NCBI RefSeq assembly: GCF_019904235.1
Contig: NZ_CP063202.1
Coordinates: 1,426,001 to 1,490,000 of the forward strand
Direction of reading: 5' to 3'
Length of the DNA: 64,000 bases
DNA from: Erythrobacter sp. SCSIO 43205
GTDB lineage: Bacteria; Pseudomonadota; Alphaproteobacteria; Sphingomonadales; Sphingomonadaceae
Position numbers and translations under genes: made by a program. Of the stretch, positions 1-8,337 are shown piece by piece. The notes beneath the pieces are model-generated. The model made no database searches. It worked only from the letters and a program-made list of their open reading frames with translations, and was not told the DNA's origin. Position 1 is the first letter of the stretch. Each line of letters begins with the position of its first letter.

Positions 1-147
1 ACCATCGTTGAGGCGCGGATCGCCAATGTTGACTTCGACGATATCGAGATTGGTATGCCCTTGCAGCTGACGGTTGCCGCCTTGGATCGTCCCGACGCAG
101 ATACGGTCGCGATACCTGCATTCGAACCAGTGGAGAGCGCGGCATGA
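1..147 (+). CDS. C-terminal part of DUF35 OB-fold protein (5' end outside window)
   Basis: An open frame enters from the left edge and ends at the TGA at 145-147, leaving 48 codons. The residues resemble the C-terminal OB-fold of DUF35 proteins (IANVDFDDIEIGMPLQL followed by an acidic tail). The stop overlaps the next start as ATGA, so the two genes are translationally coupled. DUF35 proteins are acyl-CoA-associated partners of thiolase-like enzymes and often form complexes with them, which fits the neighbour. The N-terminal zinc-ribbon part cannot be seen, so the family call rests on a short fragment plus context. Confidence 0.6.
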   Translation, partial: TIVEARIANVDFDDIEIGMPLQLTVAALDRPDADTVAIPAFEPVESAA

Positions 148-1289
148 GCGACGTTTGCATAATCGGGGCTGGCATTCACCAGTTCGGCCGCACCGATGGA
201 GTTTCTGGCGTCGATCAAGGCGTGGCTGCGGTGCGATCTGCATTGTCTAATGCCGGAGTTGAATGGGAGGACATTCAGTTCGCCTATGGCGCGTCCGATG
301 CGGCTGGTAATCCCGATACTATGGTCGACCGGCTCGGGCTGACCGGGGTGCAATTCATCAATGTTCGTAATGGCTGTGCGGCGGGCGGCTCGGCGCTGTT
401 TAGTGCACAAATGGCCATCCGCTCTGGCGAATATGATCTTGGCATTGCGGTTGGTTTCGACAAGCATCCGCGCGGCGCATTCGATGCCAAGCCTGCCGAA
501 TACGGCCTTCCAGAATGGTATGGCGAAGCGGGTTATATGGTCACGACGCAGTTTTTTGCGGCCAAGATCATGCGTTATATGCACCTTCACGGTTTAAGCC
601 GCGAGGCGCTTGGCCGGGTTGCGGAAAAAGCGTTCCTCAACGGTGCGATTACCCCGCACGCTTGGCGGCGCGAGCCGATTGATCTCGAAACGATCATGCA
701 GGCGCCGATGATTAGCGACCCGTACTGCAAATTCATGTTCTGCTCTCCGGGTGAAGGCGGGGTGGCTCTTGTCCTTGCGAGTGAGAAGAAGGCGCGCGAA
801 CTTGGCTGCACGCCGATCCGTTTGAAGGCTGCGACTATGCGAACGCGCCCTCCGGGCAGTTTTGAAGTGTTTGCGCCAAGCGTCGATATTGAGCGCGGGG
901 GAACTGCCACCGGGCTTGCGAGCAAGGCGGCGTTCGAAACCGCCGGAATCGGTCCAGAGGATATCGACCTTGCACAGTTGCAAGACACCGAATGTGGCGC
1001 AGAAATCATGCACATGGCCGAGAACGGCTTTTGCGCTGATGGCGAGCAGGAAAAGTGGCTGATTGAGGGGCGTACGCGCATCGACGGATCGCTTCCAGTG
1101 AACACCGACGGTGGTTGCCTTGCCTGCGGTGAGCCGATCGGCGCATCGGGCCTGCGGCAAGTTTACGAAAATGTCATTCAACTGCGTGGCGAGGCTGGCG
1201 AACGTCAGGTCCCAGGCAATCCAAAAACCGCCTATAGCCACGTTTACGGCGCGCCGGGCGTTTCAGCAGTTACAATTCTCGAGAGGTAA
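144..1289 (+). CDS. Thiolase-fold lipid-transfer protein, possibly Ltp2-type aldolase
   Basis: This 381-residue protein has the thiolase fold of the SCP2/lipid-transfer group. The N-terminal nucleophile region is present (NVRNGCAAGG, Cys78). The usual Gly-His-Pro of thiolases reads CGEPIGASG, so His is replaced by Glu. The C-terminal Cys motif is replaced by YSHVYGAPG (Tyr364, Tyr368). Loss of these thiolase residues together with a coupled DUF35 gene is what is seen in Ltp2-type steroid side-chain aldolases, which cleave hydroxyacyl-CoA by retro-aldol chemistry and use tyrosines. I therefore infer a C-C lyase acting on an acyl-CoA rather than a true thiolase. It is followed two bases later by an acyl-CoA dehydrogenase, supporting a beta-oxidation-like catabolic operon. 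The substrate is unknown. Confidence 0.75.
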   Translation: MSDVCIIGAGIHQFGRTDGVSGVDQGVAAVRSALSNAGVEWEDIQFAYGASDAAGNPDTMVDRLGLTGVQFINVRNGCAAGGSALFSAQMAIRSGEYDLGIAVGFDKHPRGAFDAKPAEYGLPEWYGEAGYMVTTQFFAAKIMRYMHLHGLSREALGRVAEKAFLNGAITPHAWRREPIDLETIMQAPMISDPYCKFMFCSPGEGGVALVLASEKKARELGCTPIRLKAATMRTRPPGSFEVFAPSVDIERGGTATGLASKAAFETAGIGPEDIDLAQLQDTECGAEIMHMAENGFCADGEQEKWLIEGRTRIDGSLPVNTDGGCLACGEPIGASGLRQVYENVIQLRGEAGERQVPGNPKTAYSHVYGAPGVSAVTILER

Positions 1290-1290
1290 G

Positions 1291-2499
1291 ATGGATATCC
1301 AGCTCTCCAAAGCCGATGAAGAGTTTCGCGATACAGTTCGCGAGTTTTTGGCCACTGAACTATCGCCAACGGTGCGCGAGGCAACGGCGCAAACGCCGAC
1401 CGTTTTTGTTGAGCCTGACATTCACAACGCCTGGGCCGCAGCTCTAAACCGCCGCGGATGGCTCGCTTATCAATGGCCAGCTGAGCACGGCGGCACGGGA
1501 TGGACGCCGGTTCAGCGCTATCTGTTTGAAAAAGAATGCGCTCTTGCAGGTGCGCCCAATCTAACCGTGTTGGGATTGAAGCTGCTTGCACCGGTGATTT
1601 TCACTTATGGCAGCGAGGAGCAGAAGGCTTATTATCTGCCGCGCATTTTGTCGGGTGAGGATTATTGGTGCCAAGGTTTCTCTGAACCGGGTGCTGGTTC
1701 TGATCTTGCATCACTTAAAACCCGCGCGGTTCGGGATGGCGATGAGTATGTCATCAATGGTTCGAAGATTTGGACCACACACGCGCACCACGCCAACCGG
1801 ATGTTTGCGCTCGTGCGCACTGACAATTCCGGGCGCAAGCAACAGGGCATCAGCTTTATCCTGATCGATATGGACACACCCGGCGTTGCGGTTCGTCCGA
1901 TCTACACGCTCGCCGGTGATCATGAGGTCAATCAGGTTTTCCTTGAGGACGTGCGCGTTCCCGCCAGCAATCTCGTCGGTGAAGAAGGGCAGGGGTGGGA
2001 GATTGCCAAGTTCCTGCTCGAAAATGAGCGGGGCGGTTCGTGCCATGCGCCCAAACTCCTCTATGATTTGAGCATGGTCGAAAAGGCCGCGGCAGATGAG
2101 CCGGATGCTCGCGGAGGGGTGCTGGCGGACGATCCTGAATGGCGCCGCCGGGTCGCAGAGCTGCGGTTGGAAGTGCAATCACTCGACATGATTGAGCTAA
2201 AGATTTTGGCCGACATCGCAAATGGTCGAAAGCCCGGTCCGCAAACATCGCTCACCAAATTGCTCGCCTCCCAGCTTCGGCAGAAAATCGACCTGTTGGC
2301 GGTTGATCTGTATGGACCAGCTGGCCTGCAATTGCCTGCGCAGCGGCCGCTTTATGGCGACAATTCTTCGGACCCCTTCATTTCGGGAGGGGCGCAGGTT
2401 GCTTCGGCCCGCTATCTCAACAGCCGCGCCTGGACAATTTTCGGCGGGACAGACGAGGTCCAGTCAACAATCATCGCGAAGACGGTGCTTGGTCTTTGA
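1291..2499 (+). CDS. Acyl-CoA dehydrogenase
   Basis: The protein has 402 residues when started at the ATG at 1291; a longer frame from 1111 overlaps the upstream gene and is unlikely. The start lies one base after the previous stop, with GAGAGG just upstream. Family motifs are clear: the FAD/substrate loop CQGFSEPGAGSD, the beta-domain KIWTTHAHHA, and a C-terminal FGGTDEVQSTI. The length is normal for the family. It should oxidise an acyl-CoA to the enoyl-CoA with FAD and pass electrons to ETF. The form resembles FadE enzymes used on bulky substrates such as steroid side chains, an inference from the Ltp2-like neighbour. Confidence 0.9.
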   Translation: MDIQLSKADEEFRDTVREFLATELSPTVREATAQTPTVFVEPDIHNAWAAALNRRGWLAYQWPAEHGGTGWTPVQRYLFEKECALAGAPNLTVLGLKLLAPVIFTYGSEEQKAYYLPRILSGEDYWCQGFSEPGAGSDLASLKTRAVRDGDEYVINGSKIWTTHAHHANRMFALVRTDNSGRKQQGISFILIDMDTPGVAVRPIYTLAGDHEVNQVFLEDVRVPASNLVGEEGQGWEIAKFLLENERGGSCHAPKLLYDLSMVEKAAADEPDARGGVLADDPEWRRRVAELRLEVQSLDMIELKILADIANGRKPGPQTSLTKLLASQLRQKIDLLAVDLYGPAGLQLPAQRPLYGDNSSDPFISGGAQVASARYLNSRAWTIFGGTDEVQSTIIAKTVLGL

Positions 2500-2529
2500 C
2501 CGCACCAGTGGAGAGAGGAAGCTTCGTAA

Positions 2530-3501
2530 ATGCAACTCAGCCGTGACGAGCTAATACAAGCCTATCGCAAGATGGCGACCATCCGTGCCTTTGAGGAACG
2601 GTTGCACGACATCATTGCAACGGGCGAAATTGCAGGGTTCACGCACCTTTACTGCGGGCAGGAAGCCGTTGCAGTTGGAGTGTGCGAGCACCTTGCCATC
2701 GAGGACAAGATTGTCTCGACCCACCGTGGCCACGGCCACTGCCTTGCCAAAGGCTGCGATGTCACCGGCATGATGAAAGAAATCTGGGGCAGCCGCGAGG
2801 GTCTTTGCAAAGGCAAGGGCGGTTCGATGCACATCGCCGATATCGATAAGGGGATGCTTGGCGCGAACGGCATCGTTGGCGCAGGTGCCCCCATCGCAGT
2901 TGGTGCGGCAATGTCATGCAAGCTCGATGGTGAGGGCAGGGTGGCAATCACCTTTTCCGGCGACGGTGCGTGTAACCAAGGGACGACTTTCGAAGCGATG
3001 AATATGGCAGTGGTGACCAAAGCGCCCTGCATCTTCGTTTTTGAAAACAACCACTATTCCGAGCACACCGGCTTTGAATATGCGGTTGGCACGCAAAAAG
3101 ACATTGCGAGCCGCGCGGAAGCTTTCGGCATGAAAGTATGGCGCGCTGATGGCTGCGATTTCTTCGCGGTGCATGACACGATGCGCGAAATTCTGGAGTA
3201 TGTCCGCGCGGGTAATGGTCCGGCTGCGGTCGAATTCGACACTGAACGTTTTTATGGCCACTTTGAGGGTGACCCCCAAAACTATCGCGGCGAGGGCGAG
3301 CTCGACCGTATTCGCGAAACTCGCGATTGCCTTAAGATTTTCCGTCAGAAGGTGACCGAGGCCGGCCTTCTTGATGAGGCCGTGATCGACGAACTTAATG
3401 AGGCTGCGGAAGCCGACGTCGACGCCGCTGTCGAAGCATCGCGTGCGGCTGACCGACCCACTGCCGAAGACGTCCTCACCGACGTTTACGTAGAATATTG
3501 A
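2530..3501 (+). CDS. Thiamine-diphosphate 2-oxoacid/acetoin dehydrogenase E1 alpha
   Basis: This is a 323-residue E1 alpha subunit. The substrate-binding HRGHGHCLAKG and the ThDP/Mg motif GDGACNQG followed by FENNHYSEH are intact. E1 alpha and beta form a heterotetramer that decarboxylates a 2-oxo acid (or cleaves acetoin) and transfers the acyl group to the lipoyl domain of E2. The beta and E2 genes follow with gaps of 13 bases each, so all three belong to one operon. The short AcoA-like length suggests the acetoin/branched-chain type rather than housekeeping pyruvate dehydrogenase, but substrate cannot be read from sequence. The start at 2530 follows GAGAGGAAG. Confidence 0.88.
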   Translation: MQLSRDELIQAYRKMATIRAFEERLHDIIATGEIAGFTHLYCGQEAVAVGVCEHLAIEDKIVSTHRGHGHCLAKGCDVTGMMKEIWGSREGLCKGKGGSMHIADIDKGMLGANGIVGAGAPIAVGAAMSCKLDGEGRVAITFSGDGACNQGTTFEAMNMAVVTKAPCIFVFENNHYSEHTGFEYAVGTQKDIASRAEAFGMKVWRADGCDFFAVHDTMREILEYVRAGNGPAAVEFDTERFYGHFEGDPQNYRGEGELDRIRETRDCLKIFRQKVTEAGLLDEAVIDELNEAAEADVDAAVEASRAADRPTAEDVLTDVYVEY

Positions 3502-3514
3502 GGAGAGCCGAGCG

Positions 3515-4525
3515 ATGGCAAAAATGATGTATCGTGACGCTGTCCGATTGACGATCGCCGAGGAAATGGAGCGCGACGAAAGCGTTGTTGTTCTGGGTGA
3601 AGATGTTGTGGGCGGTATGGGCACTGATGGTGGGCCTGAGGCAATCGGCGGGATTTGGTCTACATCGACCGGCCTGTTCGATAAATTTGGCGCAAACCGG
3701 GTGATCGACACGCCGATTTCCGAAAGCGCTATCGTTGGTGCAGCTGCTGGCCTTGCTCTTTCAGGCAAACGTCCCGTAGCAGAGCTAATGTTTGCCGATT
3801 TCATCGGGGTCAGTCTTGACCAGATCTGGAATCAGATCGGCAAGTTCCGCTATATGTTCGGCGGTAAAACGCGCTGCCCTGCTGTGATCCGCATGGCTTA
3901 TGGCGGCGGTTACAACGCGGCGGCTCAACACAGCCAATGCGCCCACCAGATTTTGACCGGTATGGCGGGCCTCAAGGTCGTCATGCCTTCAACGCCCGAA
4001 GATGTTCGCGGATTGCTTCGCACGGCCTTGCGCGGCGATGACCCCGTGATGTTCCTTGAACACAAGGCTCTTTATGCGGTCGAAGGCGAAGTGCCCGACG
4101 GCGATTGGACCATTCCGTTCGCCCATGCACGGCAAGTGACATCAGGCGAAGACGTGACTGTGCTCGCAACCGGCTTGATGGTCGGCATTGCCGAGGCTGC
4201 TGCTGAAGCGGCTGCGGAAGACGGGATTGGGGTTGACCTTATCGACCTTCGCACGACGAGCCCGCTCGATGAAGAAGCGATCCTAGATTCAGTTGAAGTC
4301 ACCGGGCGTCTGGTTATCGTGGACGAGGCTCCGCCGCGCTGTAGCCTTGCAACCGATCTCGCCGCTCTCGTCGCGAACAAGGCGTTTTCGAGCCTTAAGG
4401 CACCGATTGAAATGGTGACCGCGCCGCACACCCCGGTGCCATTCGCATCGGAACTTGAACAAGCCTATTTGCCATCGCCAGACGATGTCGAAGCGGCGGT
4501 TCGCAAGACACTGGCCTATCGTTGA
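3515..4525 (+). CDS. Thiamine-diphosphate 2-oxoacid/acetoin dehydrogenase E1 beta
   Basis: This 336-residue protein is the transketolase-like beta subunit of a ThDP-dependent dehydrogenase. The N-terminal region carries the VVVLGEDVVGGMGTDGG loop, then the ISESAIVGAAAGLAL segment, and a C-terminal domain with VIVDEAPP. A good ribosome site (GAGGAGAG) precedes the ATG. The subunit completes the active site with E1 alpha, encoded immediately upstream. The long glycine-rich loop after GEDV is as in AcoB-type proteins. No dihydrolipoyl dehydrogenase gene is in the window, so E3 is probably shared with another complex. Confidence 0.88.
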   Translation: MAKMMYRDAVRLTIAEEMERDESVVVLGEDVVGGMGTDGGPEAIGGIWSTSTGLFDKFGANRVIDTPISESAIVGAAAGLALSGKRPVAELMFADFIGVSLDQIWNQIGKFRYMFGGKTRCPAVIRMAYGGGYNAAAQHSQCAHQILTGMAGLKVVMPSTPEDVRGLLRTALRGDDPVMFLEHKALYAVEGEVPDGDWTIPFAHARQVTSGEDVTVLATGLMVGIAEAAAEAAAEDGIGVDLIDLRTTSPLDEEAILDSVEVTGRLVIVDEAPPRCSLATDLAALVANKAFSSLKAPIEMVTAPHTPVPFASELEQAYLPSPDDVEAAVRKTLAYR

Positions 4526-4538
4526 GAGGAGCGCGACA

Positions 4539-5966
4539 ATGACGAAGCTGCGCGCCTTTTGTATGCCCAAATGGGGCATCGAAATGACCGAAGGTACGCT
4601 TGCCGAATGGCAGGTAAAAGAAGGGGATAGCTTCTCCAAAGGCGACCTTTTGTGCCTTATTGAAACCGACAAAATTACCAATGAAGTCCAAGCCGAACGC
4701 GATGGCGTTCTGGCAAAGATTGTCGTCGAAGCAGGCGGAGAGGCAGAGCAGGTTGGAACGCTTCTGGCCGTGCTTGCCGATGGCGAAGCTGACGCTGGCG
4801 AAGTTGATCAGTTCGTGGCCGACTTCAAACCCACGGCCGCTCTGGGCACGGTGCGCAAGAAATCGGGCAAGAAAGAAGGCGGTGCCAAAGAGGCAACTGC
4901 TGACGCGCCCAAGCCAGCGCCGACCCTGATCGAAACCAACCGCCCGATCAGCCCCAAGGCGCTTGAACTGGCGAGTGCAGAGGGCGTCGACCTTTCGACA
5001 GTCGAAGGTTCGGGCAAGGGTGGCCGGATCACGCTTCAGGATATCGAACAGGCTGTGCGACCTGAGCGTAATTTTACGCCGCGCGGCAGCGTTGATCATC
5101 CGGCTGAAGATCTCAAAATCTATGCCTCGCCGCTCGCCCGGCGGATCGCTTCGATGGAAGGCATCGATCTTTCCGGTGTGAAGGGCACGGGGCCACGCGG
5201 TCGTATCTGTAAGAAAGATGTGCTGGCGCTGGTCGATGCCTCCAGCGGTGCAGACCGGGGTGCGCCGTTCCGACTGGTTGCGAACAATGCCGATGTGAAA
5301 CCCTTCGACAAAATACGCAAAGTGGTCGCAAGAAGGCTTACTCAAGCCAAGCAGGAAATCCCGCACTTCTATTTGCGCAGCTCATTCGCCGCAGACGAAC
5401 TGCTTTCTTTCCGCAAGACCGCCAATCTGGTGCTCGGGCGCAAGGCTTCGGTGAATGATTACATCGTCTTCGCGTGCGGCAAAGCGCTGGCGAAACACCC
5501 GGATATTAATGTGCAACTCCATGGCGAGGAACTGCATCACTACCCGCACGCCGACGTGGCCGTTGCGGTTGCGGGGCCAAGCGGTTTGGTCACGCCAATT
5601 GTGAGGCAAGCGAACCGTATGCGCATCGACCAGCTGGCCGAGGCGACAAGCGCACTGATTGAAAAAGCGCGCGAAGGGCGGCTGTCGTATGAGGATCTCG
5701 ACGGTGGCACCTTCACTGTGTCCAACCTCGGAATGTTCGGGATCGAGAATTTCGATGCGATCATCAATCCGCCACAGGCCGCGATCCTTGCGGTCGGAAA
5801 AGCGGATCGATGCCCGGTCGAAAAAGCCGATGGCTCTGTTGGTTTTGAAACGCGCATTTCGATGACCCTGTCGGTCGATCACCGCGCCATTGACGGTGCT
5901 GCGGGTGCTGCATTTCTGCAAACGCTCAAAGAGCACCTTGAAGCGCCAGAGACTTTGTTCGCCTGA
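4539..5966 (+). CDS. Dihydrolipoamide acyltransferase (E2) with two subunit-binding domains
   Basis: This is a 475-residue E2. Residues 1-80 form a lipoyl domain with the attachment site ETDKI (Lys45). A charged Ala/Lys linker follows, then two peripheral subunit-binding domains in tandem (about 137-172 and 196-231), and the catalytic acyltransferase domain from about 250 with SVDHRAIDG (His448) near the end. Two such domains are more than the usual one for a single-lipoyl E2. The start at ATG 4539 is preferred because GAGAGGAGCG lies upstream and the product starts directly at the lipoyl domain; the upstream extension overlaps the E1 beta gene. It transfers the acyl group from E1 to CoA. Confidence 0.9.
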   Translation: MTKLRAFCMPKWGIEMTEGTLAEWQVKEGDSFSKGDLLCLIETDKITNEVQAERDGVLAKIVVEAGGEAEQVGTLLAVLADGEADAGEVDQFVADFKPTAALGTVRKKSGKKEGGAKEATADAPKPAPTLIETNRPISPKALELASAEGVDLSTVEGSGKGGRITLQDIEQAVRPERNFTPRGSVDHPAEDLKIYASPLARRIASMEGIDLSGVKGTGPRGRICKKDVLALVDASSGADRGAPFRLVANNADVKPFDKIRKVVARRLTQAKQEIPHFYLRSSFAADELLSFRKTANLVLGRKASVNDYIVFACGKALAKHPDINVQLHGEELHHYPHADVAVAVAGPSGLVTPIVRQANRMRIDQLAEATSALIEKAREGRLSYEDLDGGTFTVSNLGMFGIENFDAIINPPQAAILAVGKADRCPVEKADGSVGFETRISMTLSVDHRAIDGAAGAAFLQTLKEHLEAPETLFA

Positions 5967-5986
5967 TCTGAAGCGGAGTACCCGAT

Positions 5987-6520
5987 ATGCCTAAGCCCGG
6001 TTCCATCGCAGCGATCGGAGACATTGCCCAACTGGCCTATGTTCCGACCGATTTTGAAGGCACGCTCGAATACTGGACGAAGACAATGGGCGTTGGTCCG
6101 TTCTTCATGTTCGAGAACATCGCGCTTGATGAAATGAAATATCGCGGCAAGCCCACCGATGCGCGCTTTACGGTGGCGATTGGATATTGGGGTGATGTGC
6201 AGATTGAGCTCGTCAAACCAGAGAATGATGCGCCAGCCCATTATAACGGCGAATACGGCATCAAGGACCGCTTGCATCACGTCCTGATCCTGACCGAAGA
6301 TTTTGACAGCGCGCAAAAGGCTCTGGATGATGTCGGGGCCGAAACGATTGTCTCTGGGTTATTTGGCGGCTCACGGGTCGTTTATGCTGACCCCGGCGCG
6401 GGGGAAGGCGGCTTGGTCGAAGTGCTCGAAGTTAATGAGGACACCAAGGGCTTGTTCGCCATGATGCAAGATGCGGCGAAAAACTGGGACGGCACCGATC
6501 CCATCCGCAGCCTTTCGTAA
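5987..6520 (+). CDS. VOC/glyoxalase-superfamily protein
   Basis: The protein has 177 residues with a vicinal-oxygen-chelate pattern: DIAQLAYVPTDFEGTLEYW, then VQIELVKPEND, a central DRLHHVLILTEDF and a terminal YADPGAGEGGLVEVLEV. These hold the paired beta-alpha-beta-beta-beta modules and plausible metal ligands (His in LHHV, Glu in VQIELV and VEVLEV). Members are metal-dependent epimerases, dioxygenases or lyases. It follows E2 by 20 bases and is the last gene of the operon, so it probably acts on an intermediate or by-product of the same pathway. The precise reaction is not predictable. Confidence 0.8.
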   Translation: MPKPGSIAAIGDIAQLAYVPTDFEGTLEYWTKTMGVGPFFMFENIALDEMKYRGKPTDARFTVAIGYWGDVQIELVKPENDAPAHYNGEYGIKDRLHHVLILTEDFDSAQKALDDVGAETIVSGLFGGSRVVYADPGAGEGGLVEVLEVNEDTKGLFAMMQDAAKNWDGTDPIRSLS

Positions 6521-6553
6521 CTTTACAACTTTCGCTTGAAGGCGACGCGTTCA

Positions 6554-6571
6554 TTGGCCTGTCACGGCCAA
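6554..6571. repeat. Hairpin after the catabolic operon
   Basis: TTGGCC and GGCCAA flank a 6-base loop, 33 bases after the VOC stop. There is no T-run, so this is at most a weak or Rho-assisted 3' end structure. Confidence 0.3.
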
Positions 6572-6671
6572 GTTGAACAATTGCGCCATTCCCGATAGAA
6601 GCCCCTTTCGCACGGCGGCTCCACTCATAGGTGTGAGCATTGTCCGCCAAATTGGAACGAGGCTGAGGCCC

Positions 6672-6690
6672 CTTTGTTGATGCAACAAAG
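6672..6690. promoter_or_regulatory. Perfect inverted repeat upstream of putP
   Basis: CTTTGTTG and CAACAAAG are separated by ATG, giving a perfect 8-base dyad about 95 bases before the putP start. It looks like an operator for a dimeric regulator. A GGAAC-N16-TGTT pair, close to the EcfG stress promoter form, overlaps at about 6654-6679; this second reading is weak. Confidence 0.4.
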
Positions 6691-6785
6691 ATCGCCCCCT
6701 CAAAGGCCGCACCTATGATGCAGCGGTCATCGAGAATCTGCCCCGCAAGCCACAATTTCGAAAGGCACAGCGCACCGCTTTTATT

Positions 6786-8264
6786 ATGAACACACTCACA
6801 CTTGCCACGCTTGCTTTGTACTTCCTCGCCATGATCGGCATCGGGCTTTACGCCTGGCGCAAATCAACGGACACTTCTGAAGGCTATCTGCTTGCAGGGC
6901 GCAATCTGCCTCCGTCTGTTGCCGCGCTTTCTGCTGGTGCTTCGGATATGTCGGGATGGCTGCTGCTTGGACTTCCTGGCGCGCTCTACGCTGCTGGCTT
7001 GGTGGAGGCGTGGATCGGGATCGGCCTTTTTGTTGGCGCCGTATTCAATTGGGTTATCGTCGCTCCGCGCTTGCGTGAACAGACAGAGCGTTATGGCAAT
7101 GCGCTAACGATACCGGCATTTCTGGCGAACCGCTTCCCTGACAAAGCGGTTGCCTTGCGCGTCGTATCTGCGCTTGTCGTAGTTGTGTTCTTCACCGTCT
7201 ACACCGCTGCCGGGCTCGTTGGCGGAGGGAAGCTTTTTGAAACCGCTTTTGCAGATGTGCTCCCCAACATTGGGATGAGCGACTACGCGCTTGGTATCTG
7301 GATCACCGCTGGCATCGTCCTTGCCTATACCATGGTTGGCGGGTTTCTTGCCGTGAGCCTCACCGATTTCGTGCAGGGCGTGATTATGATGCTCGCGCTG
7401 GTCATCATGCCGCTTGTCGTGATGTTCGGCAGCGGTGGTGATGCGGGCGGATCGCTTGCCGAAGTACCAATCGAAGGATTTTTGAGCCTGACGAACGGTT
7501 TGACCTTCATCGGGTTCATCAGCGCGGTAACATGGGGCCTTGGCTACTTTGGTCAACCACACATCATCGTGCGCTTTATGGCCATCGATACGGTCGAGAA
7601 AGTGGCTGCCGCCCGCAATATCGGGCTGACATGGATGGGAGTTTCGCTGCTTGGTGCGGTTGGTATGGGGCTCGCTGGTCGAGCTTATGCAGAGCGAAAT
7701 GGCATTGTCGTCGAAGACCCGGAGACGATCTTCATCGTCTTGTCTGAATTGCTGTTTCACCCTGCAATCACAGGCTTTCTTTTTGCCGCTCTGCTCGCCG
7801 CAATCATGAGCACGATTTCCTCGCAATTGCTGGTATCTTCCAGCTCGCTGACGGAGGATTTTTACCGTCTGTTTTTACGCAAAAACGCGAGCGAGCGCGA
7901 GGCTGTGAATGTGGGCCGTGTCTGCGTTGCTCTTGTGGCGCTTGCCGCGATTGTTCTTGCGTCGGACCCTAACAGCGAAGTGCTGGGGCTTGTTGCAAAC
8001 GCGTGGGCAGGCTTTGGCGCGGCGTTCGGCCCGCTTATCCTTCTGGCGCTGACATGGCGCGGCATGACGGGGGCCGGGGCGCTCGCAGGGCTTGTTACCG
8101 GTGCGGCTGTGGTGGGCGCATGGATAGCCCTTGGCTGGAACGAGAGTGTCCTTGGCGGTCCGGGCCTTTATGAGATTGTGCCGGGGTTTGTCGCCGCTGG
8201 GATCGCCATTGGGGTGGTGAGCAAGCTGACAGCGAGCGACGCGCAGCTTGAACCTGCTGAATAG
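6786..8264 (+). CDS. putP: Sodium/proline symporter PutP
   Basis: This is a 492-residue inner-membrane transporter of the sodium-solute symporter family with about 13 hydrophobic segments. The TM2 region SAGASDMSGWLLLGLPGALY and the TM8-9 Na+-site serines (LLVSSSSLTEDFY) match PutP. It imports proline with Na+, for osmoprotection or as nutrient. Its position next to proB, proC and proA puts uptake and synthesis of proline together. The gene is preceded by a 265-base gap with an operator-like palindrome and ends at a strong bidirectional terminator shared with proB. Confidence 0.9.
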   Translation: MNTLTLATLALYFLAMIGIGLYAWRKSTDTSEGYLLAGRNLPPSVAALSAGASDMSGWLLLGLPGALYAAGLVEAWIGIGLFVGAVFNWVIVAPRLREQTERYGNALTIPAFLANRFPDKAVALRVVSALVVVVFFTVYTAAGLVGGGKLFETAFADVLPNIGMSDYALGIWITAGIVLAYTMVGGFLAVSLTDFVQGVIMMLALVIMPLVVMFGSGGDAGGSLAEVPIEGFLSLTNGLTFIGFISAVTWGLGYFGQPHIIVRFMAIDTVEKVAAARNIGLTWMGVSLLGAVGMGLAGRAYAERNGIVVEDPETIFIVLSELLFHPAITGFLFAALLAAIMSTISSQLLVSSSSLTEDFYRLFLRKNASEREAVNVGRVCVALVALAAIVLASDPNSEVLGLVANAWAGFGAAFGPLILLALTWRGMTGAGALAGLVTGAAVVGAWIALGWNESVLGGPGLYEIVPGFVAAGIAIGVVSKLTASDAQLEPAE

Positions 8265-8279
8265 AAGAAGCCGCTAAAC

Positions 8280-8319
8280 AAAAAGGCCGGCGCATCCTAA
8301 TGGTTGTGCCGGCCTTTTT
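8280..8319. terminator. Bidirectional Rho-independent terminator between putP and proB
   Basis: A 12-base stem (AAAAAGGCCGGC with GCCGGCCTTTTT) around a 16-base loop lies between the convergent putP and proB genes. The T-run on one side and the A-run on the other allow it to end both transcripts. Confidence 0.9.
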
Positions 8320-8337
8320 GTTGTTGTGATCAGGAGA

